From: Clostridium paraputrificum | Lineage (GTDB): Bacteria > Bacillota > Clostridia > Clostridiales > Clostridiaceae | Reading direction: 5' to 3' | Length of the DNA stretch: 64,000 bases | Assembly: GCF_900447045.1 (NCBI RefSeq) | Contig: NZ_UAWH01000005.1 | Location: 248,001 to 312,000, forward strand | Shown: positions 57,301 through 64,000 of the stretch, one piece after another | Layout of the letters: each line of letters begins with the position of its first letter | Numbering within the stretch: position 1 is the first letter of the stretch | Position numbers and translations under genes: made by a program | The notes under the pieces: generated by a model | The model's database searches: none | Seen by the model: only the letters and a program-made list of their open reading frames with translations | What the model was told of the DNA's origin: nothing

Positions 57301-59398
57301 TAATAATAGTGTTAACTATGTTTTAAAATGGAAGTCTAATGATGAAGCTTCAGGATTAAGTGATATTTTCGTAGTTATAATTGGAGATAAAATGCTTGTA
57401 TTATCTGAAGATAATATAAGTAAAGATTCTAATGGTAACTACTATGCTATAATTCCTTTTGCACTTGAAACTACTAATGATGTAGTAGTTGCTACAATGG
57501 ATAATGCAGGTAACTTTGGATTAGATGAAGAGGTTATTTCAAATGTTACAAATGCAGATGTTAAATTTACTAATATATCTAATGGCATGATTATTTCAGC
57601 AGATATGTTAGCTGATGGTAAGTATATTGTAAATGGTTTAGCTAATGATTCAGTGGGAGTTTTAAAGATAAATGGTGAAGATGTAGAAATAGAAAATAAT
57701 AGATTTAATTACCCATTATCAGTAGCTGAGGGAGTTAATGAAGTCAGTCTATATGCAGAAGATAGGGACGGAAATACTATAGTTAGAACAAGCATACTAG
57801 CATTATTAGATACTATTGCACCAGATCTTTCTGTTACACCTGATATAGGAGCTGTATCACCTTACTATACAACTAAAGAAGATTCTATAAATCTTCAGGT
57901 ATCAGTTTCTGAAATGAATGAGTTTACTGGAAATTATGTTGGGGCATATCTAGGAGTTAATAGTGAAGATTTACAACCTATATCTTTAGATGAAAATGGA
58001 AAAGGAAGCGTGGAAGTGAATCTTACAGATGGATTAAATGGTATATCTATAATAGCAGCAGATGCAGCTGGAAATATATCTTATAAAGATATGGTTATTT
58101 CTAAGTATAGTGAAGATAATAATTTATCAGTTGAATTCTATAATTTAGAAGCATTTAATATTATTTCAGCTCAATTAACAGAAAATGATTTTTATACAAT
58201 TGAAGGTAAGTTAAATAATAAACCTGGAGTCTTTAAGATTTCTGGAGAAGATGTAACTGTAAAGGATGATTTAACATTTGAATTTAAGCAAAAACTAGAA
58301 CAAGGCACAAATAGGATTAATGTTTATTTGGAAGATAAGGATGGAAAAGTTATTGTTAATAAGAACTATAAAGTTCTTTATGATTCAAAGGCACCATCAG
58401 TATCATTTGCTTTAAATATTAGAGATGATAATAAAGTTTACACTAATAATGAAAACTTTACTCTAAAAGGAAAAGTTACCGATAATTTACATGGATATTC
58501 CCTATATATAAATGGTGAAGCAGTATTAACTTTAGATCAAATGTTTGTAGAGGGTGAAGATAAATTACAAAGAGAGTTCTCTAAGGATATAAAATTACAA
58601 CAAGGTGTTAATAATGTATTAGTTGAAGTTGTTGATATGATAGGCAATAGTGTTACTCAATATATTCCTGTTATTTTAGATAAGGAAGCTCCAGTAAAGC
58701 CTTCTATAAACTTAAGCACTACAGAATTAACCAATAAACCTGTTAATGTAACAATTAGTTCTAATGAAACTCAAATTGATAAGATTGAATACAGTTTTGA
58801 TGGAGAAAATTATACTGAATATAACGGACAATTCTCAGTAGGTATATCTTCTAAGGTATATGCAAGAGTAACTGATTATGCAGGTAATGTAAGTGAAGTT
58901 GCATTAGCTGAGGTTAAGATAGATACTGAAGCTCCACAAGTAAACATTACAAATATAGGTGAAGGACAAGAATTCACAAAATCAGTAACACCTAATGTTG
59001 TTTGTAATGATGAAGAAGCTACAATTACTCTTTTATTAAATGGAAATTCATATGATGGAGAGGAAATTATAGCTGAAGGAGAATATATTTTAGAGGCTTA
59101 TGCTACAGATAAGGCTGGAAATAAATCTTTAGTTGTTACAAGACACTTTAAGATTGTTTCAGAGTCTGGTGTAATAACCCCACCTAGTGGAGGAGATACA
59201 GATAATCCAAGTAAGCCTGGAGATTCAACAAAACCTGGTAATACAAATAATACTGGTGGAACTACAAATAATACTCAAGGAACACCATCAAAAACTGGGG
59301 ACAGTAATTCAATGACAGTGGTAATAGTACTTGTTGCTTTAATGCTATGCTCTGGAGCAGCAATAGTATTTATTAAGAAGAAAAAGAAAGTAGAATAA
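54359..59398 (+). CDS. Large cell-surface subtilisin-like protease (C5a peptidase/lactocepin type)
   Basis: 1679 residues. Order: signal peptide (about 1-30), inhibitor I9 propeptide (about 80-165), S8 domain with Asp201 (IIDSGIDY), His264 (EHGMHVAG) and Ser599 (MSGTSMAAPHT), a protease-associated insert (about 430-540), an Fn3-like domain, about five Ig-like repeats (each with VD..AP or LD..AP), a Gly/Thr/Asn linker, then sorting signal TPSKTGD, membrane segment and KKKKK tail. So it is secreted and joined to the wall by sortase. It would cut large proteins outside the cell. Monocistronic. Confidence 0.95.
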   Translation: MRGKNKKFLSLLTAIALGTTMILGNGVKISAKEDLASKLKSELLKQMRESQGELSEHSKGQSEFGKDFDENGNKLDENEEIRVIVQLKDSPAIISESNGYDSNVKTKENTVKGAQQSVIKKVEAITGTKVKRSFGYLVNGFSISTTRKNVNKIRAISEVKSVTEVRRYYPTMAYADEITGATGVWNELGYKGEGMVVSIIDSGIDYRHKDLKVTNNDVKLTQSNMNTAIEQLDYGKYFTNKIPYGYNYADGNNDIIDVGAAGEHGMHVAGIVGANGSSDEVEGLMGVKGVAPEAQLLAMKVFSNNPEIKGAYDDDIIAAIEDSVKLGADVINMSLGSDAGFSDPDDPQEVAIKNATDKGVLCVISAGNAQVSTSSSSWEQPHNLFGTIDTGLIGSPSTASDALSVASMENTSAIGPALTYTTIGNATGKVQYSKVSGCKYDSLSNNHELVYCGIGSESDCTNSDGKIALIIRGDISFSEKYNNAINAGASAVIIYNHADGGNETISMAVDNVVADKPIFSVGYSDGEKLKSLITSGDSTIKFEQGGALSSENIDKGDMSQFTSWGPTSSLEFKPEITAPGGDIYSLANNNSYQSMSGTSMAAPHTSGAQALIIQGVKANGLNLSGRDLVTFAKNTAMNTSVPMTDKYGNGTIPYSPRRQGAGLLQIRNAINNKVIVTNSNRQASVALKEIGNNTSFTLNLKNYGNEEITYSIPEVKVYSEVTDEVGYIHEVELEGASITFDKSSVTVPANGTATVICNLNLSSVVTAQKFVEGFVKFVGNENVPSLVMPFMGFYGDWSAEKIVDDPEYTDGSTSSITAETALIGVSGENLSYIGAVSNGQYTVFDKSKMAFSPNNDGTLDEVMPYLYMLRNSKELKIQVLDQNGDILSEIYKENNVRKNLLEEYINGTSGPKLVSEGAWDGTLYNMNTGRYENVEDGNYYIRVVNKVDLPNATPQNLDMPIMVDTVAPEIDILGVESIASDNNSVNYVLKWKSNDEASGLSDIFVVIIGDKMLVLSEDNISKDSNGNYYAIIPFALETTNDVVVATMDNAGNFGLDEEVISNVTNADVKFTNISNGMIISADMLADGKYIVNGLANDSVGVLKINGEDVEIENNRFNYPLSVAEGVNEVSLYAEDRDGNTIVRTSILALLDTIAPDLSVTPDIGAVSPYYTTKEDSINLQVSVSEMNEFTGNYVGAYLGVNSEDLQPISLDENGKGSVEVNLTDGLNGISIIAADAAGNISYKDMVISKYSEDNNLSVEFYNLEAFNIISAQLTENDFYTIEGKLNNKPGVFKISGEDVTVKDDLTFEFKQKLEQGTNRINVYLEDKDGKVIVNKNYKVLYDSKAPSVSFALNIRDDNKVYTNNENFTLKGKVTDNLHGYSLYINGEAVLTLDQMFVEGEDKLQREFSKDIKLQQGVNNVLVEVVDMIGNSVTQYIPVILDKEAPVKPSINLSTTELTNKPVNVTISSNETQIDKIEYSFDGENYTEYNGQFSVGISSKVYARVTDYAGNVSEVALAEVKIDTEAPQVNITNIGEGQEFTKSVTPNVVCNDEEATITLLLNGNSYDGEEIIAEGEYILEAYATDKAGNKSLVVTRHFKIVSESGVITPPSGGDTDNPSKPGDSTKPGNTNNTGGTTNNTQGTPSKTGDSNSMTVVIVLVALMLCSGAAIVFIKKKKKVE

Positions 59399-59428
59399 AA
59401 GGAAGCTACCTTGGGTAGCTTCTTTTTT
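59399..59428 (+). terminator. Terminator after S8 protease gene
   Basis: GGAAGCTACC / GGTAGCTTC, loop ttg, then six T. Confidence 0.9.
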
Positions 59429-59485
59429 GTGGGATTATGTTTATGTATTTATATATTCACATATTTATATATTTGTGGATAAAAA

Positions 59486-59494
59486 TGGTATAAT
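59486..59494 (+). promoter_or_regulatory. Extended -10 promoter of the GNAT gene
   Basis: TGG followed by TATAAT (59489-59494), 17 nt before ATG; the leader would be very short. No good -35. Confidence 0.5.
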
Positions 59495-59511
59495 TATTTT
59501 GGAGGTGTAGT

Positions 59512-60069
59512 ATGGAGAATTTAGGCACAGTAACATTAGAAACTAATCGATTAATTTTAAGAAAATTTAACATAGATGATGGAGAAGTTATGTTTCATAA
59601 TTGGGCAAGTGATAGTGAGGTTACTAAGTATTTGATGTGGCCTGCCCATAATAGTTTAGATATATCTAAAGAATATATAAAGTCTTTAATAAGTAATTAT
59701 AGTGATCCCAGAACCTATGATTGGGGGATAGAGCTAAAAGAAATTGGTCAGGTAATTGGTTCAATTGGGGTAGTTAGATTGAATGAAGAAGTAGGAAGTG
59801 CTCATATAGGATATTGTATTGGAAGACGTTGGTGGAATAAAGGAATTACTTCTGAAGCCTTTTTAGCAGTTATAAAATTTTTAACAGAAGAGGTTGGAAT
59901 AAATAGAATAGAGGCAAGACATGATCCGAGGAATACAAACTCTGGCAAGGTTATGGAGAAGTGCGGTTTAAAGTATGAAGGGATTCTTAGACAATCCGAT
60001 ATAAATAATCAGGGGATTTGTGATGCAGCATGGTATTCCTTATTGAAAGAAGATTATAAAATGACATAG
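59512..60069 (+). CDS. GNAT acetyltransferase, RimJ/RimL-like
   Basis: 185 residues. N-terminal LETNRLILRKFNIDDGEVMFHNWASD is typical of the RimJ/L group; CoA site IGRRWWNKGITSEAFLAVIKF; C-terminal ARHDPRNTNSGKVMEKCGLKYEG. Members acetylate ribosomal proteins, antibiotics or small amines; the substrate is open. GGAGGTG upstream. Its stop overlaps the start of repeat copy E. Confidence 0.9.
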   Translation: MENLGTVTLETNRLILRKFNIDDGEVMFHNWASDSEVTKYLMWPAHNSLDISKEYIKSLISNYSDPRTYDWGIELKEIGQVIGSIGVVRLNEEVGSAHIGYCIGRRWWNKGITSEAFLAVIKFLTEEVGINRIEARHDPRNTNSGKVMEKCGLKYEGILRQSDINNQGICDAAWYSLLKEDYKMT

Positions 60070-60200
60070 GAAAATATAAAATCAAAGATAATAATTTTAT
60101 AATTTCCTTACCTTTAGTAGAAAGGGAATAGATATTTATTTTTCTGTGACTTAGAACTTGCGACGGGACAAGAAAAATAAATATCCACTCCACCTTTTTT
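60067..60200 (+). repeat. Dispersed stem-loop repeat, copy E
   Basis: TAGGAAAATATAAAATCAA at the left aligns with copy B; then AAAGGGAATAGATATTTATT, TGTGACTTAGAAC, CTTGCGACGGGACAAG, AAAATAAATATC and CACTCCACCTTTTTT. It fills the gap between two convergent genes and stops at the stop codon of the M28 gene. Confidence 0.85.
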
Positions 60201-61566
60201 AAGTACTTAAATCTTCATCTTTTATTACAATATGTTTTAATTTAACTAATCCAATAAGTAATAAGGCAATAGAAGTTAAGGCAAAAAGGATTAGTGTTTT
60301 TGAGTTATAGAAAATTAATATTATATTATTGTAAGCATAATCTATTGTCTTGCACTCTACAACTTCATAGACTTGAGAGATTCCTCTAGTTGATATTTTG
60401 TCTACAGTATCATTTGGAGTGTGGATATTGGTGGTATTAGAATGAGATAATGTTAATGAGTCAAAGCCATCGTTACAGAAACTAGCATGATCACTTGAAT
60501 CTTGATAAGTAACCTTATTTTCAATATCAAAGTTATTACATATTTCAATTAAGCTATCTATTAAAGGAGTAGTTTTATCAAGGTTAGATGCACTACTCAT
60601 CATAGTTATTGGATAATCTTCACATCCTACCATATCAAAATTGATTATTTCTGCACCACTTAATTCATCCTTATATTTATCTGCAAAAGCCTTAGAACCA
60701 AGTAGACCAAATTCTTCTGCATTTAAAGCAACAAATATAATATCACGTTCAGGAAGTCTTAAAGTGGAAAAGGTTTTTGCTAGTTCAAATAAAAAAGCTG
60801 TACCTGATGCATTATCTAAAGCTCCAGAATAAACTGTTCCTAAACTATCGGCACCTAAATGGTCAAAGTGTGCAGTAAATACTAAAGGAGGTAGGTCTTT
60901 CGATGTGCCTTCTATCATACCACAAACGTTGTATATAGTTTTTTCTTCAACCTTATATGGCAAACTTACATCTAAGGTATATCCCATTCTTATACCATCT
61001 AGTATTGCGTTAAAAGTATCAATATTTATCTCTATAACAAAAGAATATGGAGCCTCATTCCAAAAAGAGCTTCTAAAGGAGGATTCTTTATTTAAGTTAG
61101 AGGTAAAAAAGTATGTTTCATTATTTTTATGAAATGCAAATCCGCTTTTATAGATGTCATACTTATCATTCTTTGTAAATTGAATAGAGGTTGTTTTGAA
61201 ATTAAGCATGTCCTCTTTGAATTCATCACCTAATTTAAATTCTTGCACAACAGATTCACCTGCCAACAATTTAAGAGTAGGGGTACCTCCTGTGAAAATA
61301 GGAGCATTTACATTAAAACTTTGTTTATATTCATTATTTAAAGGTTTAAGATTAAGTTCTTTAAATAGTCCTTCTATTTCATTTGCAACTCTTTCATTTT
61401 CAGAGCTTCCAGAAAGTCTTCCTTTAAGTTCTTCTGAAGAAAGATATTCTATATTTTTTTTTACATTTGAAGGATTGAAGTTGTAGTAACTACTTTTGAA
61501 AAATATACAAACTATGAGTCCAGTTAAGGAAAGTAAGGTGGCAATGCTGTAAATAATTTTTTTCAT
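60199..61566 (-). CDS. M28-family zinc peptidase, membrane-anchored
   Basis: 455 residues. N-terminal membrane segment (about 4-23) and a second near the C-terminus (about 425-445). Zinc site: TAHFDHLG, GALDNASGTA, ALNAEEFGLLGS, INFDMVG and NIHTPNDTVD, all ligands in place. Probably an outward-facing aminopeptidase. Its only ribosome-site candidate (GGGG at 61577-61574) lies within the terminator hairpin upstream. Confidence 0.92.
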   Translation of the reverse strand: MKKIIYSIATLLSLTGLIVCIFFKSSYYNFNPSNVKKNIEYLSSEELKGRLSGSSENERVANEIEGLFKELNLKPLNNEYKQSFNVNAPIFTGGTPTLKLLAGESVVQEFKLGDEFKEDMLNFKTTSIQFTKNDKYDIYKSGFAFHKNNETYFFTSNLNKESSFRSSFWNEAPYSFVIEINIDTFNAILDGIRMGYTLDVSLPYKVEEKTIYNVCGMIEGTSKDLPPLVFTAHFDHLGADSLGTVYSGALDNASGTAFLFELAKTFSTLRLPERDIIFVALNAEEFGLLGSKAFADKYKDELSGAEIINFDMVGCEDYPITMMSSASNLDKTTPLIDSLIEICNNFDIENKVTYQDSSDHASFCNDGFDSLTLSHSNTTNIHTPNDTVDKISTRGISQVYEVVECKTIDYAYNNIILIFYNSKTLILFALTSIALLLIGLVKLKHIVIKDEDLST

Positions 61567-61572
61567 AATAAA

Positions 61573-61616
61573 ACCCCGAATTAATAGTTATTCATTTAAT
61601 ACTATTAATTCAGGGG
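61573..61616 (-). terminator. Terminator between the small membrane gene and the M28 gene
   Basis: On the minus strand CCCC-T-GAATTAATAG, loop, CTATTAATTC-GGGG then TTTTATT and the M28 ATG. 14 pairs with one bulge. The right arm includes the presumed ribosome site of the M28 gene. Confidence 0.75.
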
Positions 61617-61632
61617 CAATATTATGATTATG

Positions 61633-61968
61633 TTAGTCTGGTCTTTTATAGAGCATATCCATTAATGCGTAAACAACTGTAAGTAATAGTGCGGCATATA
61701 TAACCATATTTAATTTTCCGTAAGTAATTCTAAGAACTATTCCTACAGTGATTGCAGTTAAAATTAAATAGTTTATAAATTTATTTAATCCAGATTTGCT
61801 TGTACATATTACAGATGTAGAAGAAAAAACTATTAAAACAATTGTTATAAAAGCTAGGGAACTTCCTAAAACATTATTAAATTCTATTATTTTAAAATAA
61901 TCTAATACTAAGAGGCTTATTAAAAAAAGTAATGCTAGAGAGATTATTTTTTGTATCATTTTATTCAT
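61633..61968 (-). CDS. Small integral membrane protein, unknown
   Basis: 111 residues with four hydrophobic segments (about 6-24, 33-50, 63-80, 86-104) and short polar loops; ends YKRPD. GGTGATTTT is a weak ribosome site. No motif recognised. Followed by the hairpin before the M28 gene. Confidence 0.7.
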   Translation of the reverse strand: MNKMIQKIISLALLFLISLLVLDYFKIIEFNNVLGSSLAFITIVLIVFSSTSVICTSKSGLNKFINYLILTAITVGIVLRITYGKLNMVIYAALLLTVVYALMDMLYKRPD

Positions 61969-62077
61969 AAAATCACCTACTGTAAAATATTTACAAATTA
62001 TATTATATCAGAAGGTTACATAATATAAAAGGATAAGTTCTACTTTATTTTTCTGTAAATTTTATTGTTTATTAACA

Positions 62078-62106
62078 TTGTGTTAAATTTTTACATACAA
62101 TATAAT
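62078..62106 (+). promoter_or_regulatory. sigma-A promoter upstream of the small secreted protein
   Basis: TTGTGT (62078-62083), 17 nt, TATAAT (62101-62106). Confidence 0.7.
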
Positions 62107-62154
62107 ATTTACATAAGAACGTTTGTTATTAAATATTAAAAGGTGGGGTGCTGT

Positions 62155-62568
62155 ATGAAAAAGATTTTAACTATAGCATTAGTTGCAGTGGGTATGCTAG
62201 GAATTTGCTTCTTTATTTCTGAAGGAAGTAGTGAGTTAAAGGGTACTTATATAAGTAGTAATAAGGATAATAATTATATAGTGCAAATAACTGTTGATAA
62301 AGAATCTAATACTTTTGTTGAATATATCGATCAAAGAGAGGTTGATAGGGGAACTATTCATAAAAATACTAATAGTAATTATACCTTTAAAAGCAATAAA
62401 CAAGAGTTTGAAGTAGTGTTAAAAGATAATAATAGTTTTGATGTTTTGATAGGTAAAATTAATGGAGCTGAACCAATTACACTTAAGAACTCAACTGATG
62501 TAAATACCTATTTTTCAACAAACTTTGGAGATGAAGAGAAATATAATAACTTAATATCTTCTAGATAA
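62155..62568 (+). CDS. Small exported or anchored protein, unknown
   Basis: 137 residues from ATG 62155 (AGGTGGGG). N-terminal hydrophobic segment (about 4-22), then a beta-rich domain of about 110 residues (GTYISSNKDNNYIVQITVDK, FVEYIDQREVDRGTI) that looks like a lipocalin-style or immunity-like small barrel. No lipobox cysteine at the right place. Function not recognised. Confidence 0.75.
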   Translation: MKKILTIALVAVGMLGICFFISEGSSELKGTYISSNKDNNYIVQITVDKESNTFVEYIDQREVDRGTIHKNTNSNYTFKSNKQEFEVVLKDNNSFDVLIGKINGAEPITLKNSTDVNTYFSTNFGDEEKYNNLISSR

Positions 62569-62634
62569 GAATGTGATGATAAAAGGGCTGTATCAGAATA
62601 AATTTGATACAATCTGATAAAAAGAAAGAAGGGG

Positions 62635-63115
<481 letters not shown>

Positions 63116-63203
63116 TATAATTTTAAATATGTAGTGGGAATAGGATTTTCAAGTCAAGGATTAGAATTGTCCATTATGTCAATATTTAATGCACAGAATA
63201 GGT

Positions 63204-63248
63204 GGGCTACTATAGAACTAATGATGTTTTATAGCAGTCCTTTTTTAT
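63204..63248 (+). terminator. Terminator after the GH1 pseudogene
   Basis: GGGCTACTATAGAAC / GTTTTATAGCAGTCC, one mismatch, then six T. Confidence 0.8.
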
Positions 63249-63326
63249 AAAAGTAATTAGAGTTACTTAGATTAATTGTAATCTGTAAACATACACATTA
63301 TAATTACTTTAGGGAGGATGATGAAA

Positions 63327-64000
63327 ATGAGAATGATTACGCCCGTTAGTTCTATTTTATTAAGATATATTAACAATGGTCACAAGAAAGATAATAATTA
63401 CGATATTGCTAAAGCAATGTTAGATAATTTTAATGATATTCCTAGAATGACAATACATGATCTTGCTGATCGATGTTATGTTTCACCAGCATCTATTTCT
63501 AGGTTTATAAGAAATATTGGATATGATAGTTATACTAGTTTTAAAAAAGAGTGTAGGGAATCTTTTGGAATAGATGTAGATTATTCAAAAGATATCTCAA
63601 ATTCATTGCCAAATGAAATAGAAGAAGTGTTTACCAAATATACTGAAAGTGTAAAAGAAAATATTGCATATACCTTAGAAAATATAGATGTTGATCAGAT
63701 GAATAGAATTAGTGAACTTATTTATAAATCAAATGATATTGCTTTATTTGGGTTAGAGTTTGCAACATTACTAGGACAGCATTTTCAAATTAAGATGGCT
63801 AGTATGAATAAATTTGTTAAAATAGGAATTACATATGATGAGCAAAAGGAAATTGCTGAGTCTTTAAGTGATGGATCACTTGTATTTATTATTTCATTAG
63901 AGGGAGGGTACTTCTATAGGGGGGATGAGGTATTTAATTTTTTAAAGAAAAAAAATGTTACTATTGTAGCGATAACTATGAATAATAATTCAAAGTTATT
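63327..64000 (+). CDS. MurR/RpiR-family transcription regulator (runs off the window)
   Basis: About 224 residues are visible with no stop before the edge. N-terminal helix-turn-helix of RpiR type (MTIHDLADRCYVSPASISRFIRNIGY, about residues 37-62) and then a sugar-phosphate-binding SIS domain (SNDIALFGLEFATLLGQHFQ, VFIISLEGGYFYRGDEV). GGGAGG at 63312-63317; ATG 63327 chosen for spacing, though in-frame ATGs also occur at 63318, 63321 and 63333. Probably controlled the sugar locus whose GH1 gene is now broken. Confidence 0.92.
   Translation, partial: MRMITPVSSILLRYINNGHKKDNNYDIAKAMLDNFNDIPRMTIHDLADRCYVSPASISRFIRNIGYDSYTSFKKECRESFGIDVDYSKDISNSLPNEIEEVFTKYTESVKENIAYTLENIDVDQMNRISELIYKSNDIALFGLEFATLLGQHFQIKMASMNKFVKIGITYDEQKEIAESLSDGSLVFIISLEGGYFYRGDEVFNFLKKKNVTIVAITMNNNSKL

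Noticed and set aside
62066-62090. Rex box before the small secreted protein
   Set aside because: Half-sites TTGTT and TTAACA are present, but the spacing is wrong.

Overview
The window looks like a stretch of chromosome from a spore-forming, AT-rich Clostridium (sensu stricto-like). Evidence: dense small genes, TTG/GTG starts with strong GGAGG ribosome sites, many sporulation genes (yabG, sipL, spoIIR, spoIID, spoIIQ, spoIIID, yyaC, a CotS-family end), a cyanophycin pair cphBA, a thlA thiolase with Rex operators, and Bacillus/Clostridium gene order. No phage, IS element or CRISPR array was seen. The species cannot be fixed from sequence alone.

Layout. 1-9109: spore genes (CotS end, yabG, veg, sipL), cphB-cphA, ispE, spoIIR. 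9197-12639: a PP-loop ATPase, a DUF1934 protein, a small HTH protein, rho. 12655-14116 (minus): an MGDG-synthase-like glycosyltransferase and rpmE. 14291-21144: tdk, a yqhQ-prmC fusion, prfA, a membrane protein, the Sua5-type t6A enzyme, a ywlE-like phosphatase, rpiB, upp. 21409-24375: dCMP deaminase, UDP-GlcNAc 2-epimerase, thlA. 24964-31563: complete atpIBEFHAGDC operon. 31710-37177: ywmB, murA, spoIID, spoIIQ, spoIIID, mbl, in Bacillus order. 37233-38343: yyaC (minus) and a small secreted or anchored protein. 38509-39141: seven tRNA genes made by tandem duplication. 39435-40788: SAM-I riboswitch and metK. 40829-45932: nagA (minus), recD2, a degenerate comFA-like gene, comFC. 45942-51032: raiA-motif RNA, a probable flgM remnant, hpf, secA, prfB with a programmed frameshift. 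51059-54058: HAD, VTT, GNAT and coiled-coil genes. 54359-64000: a large S8 surface protease, GNAT, an M28 peptidase, small membrane or secreted proteins, a GH1 pseudogene, and the start of a MurR/RpiR regulator.

How it fits together. Sporulation control can be read in the DNA: sigma-F-like promoters (GGNRAYAMTW -10) precede spoIIR, spoIIQ and apparently cphBA, a sigma-K match precedes yabG, and a sigma-E-like match precedes spoIID. The spoIIR promoter lies inside a terminator hairpin whose 3' arm carries the spoIIR ribosome site, so read-through RNA should be silenced while sigma-F RNA should not. The thlA promoter is flanked by two Rex (NADH-sensing) boxes. The comF-raiA-hpf-secA-prfB order matches Bacillus except that the flagellar block is gone, leaving an apparent flgM scar, which suggests a non-motile lineage.

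A dispersed stem-loop repeat with a conserved apical sequence occurs five times, each just downstream of a gene. It is the best candidate here for an undescribed element.
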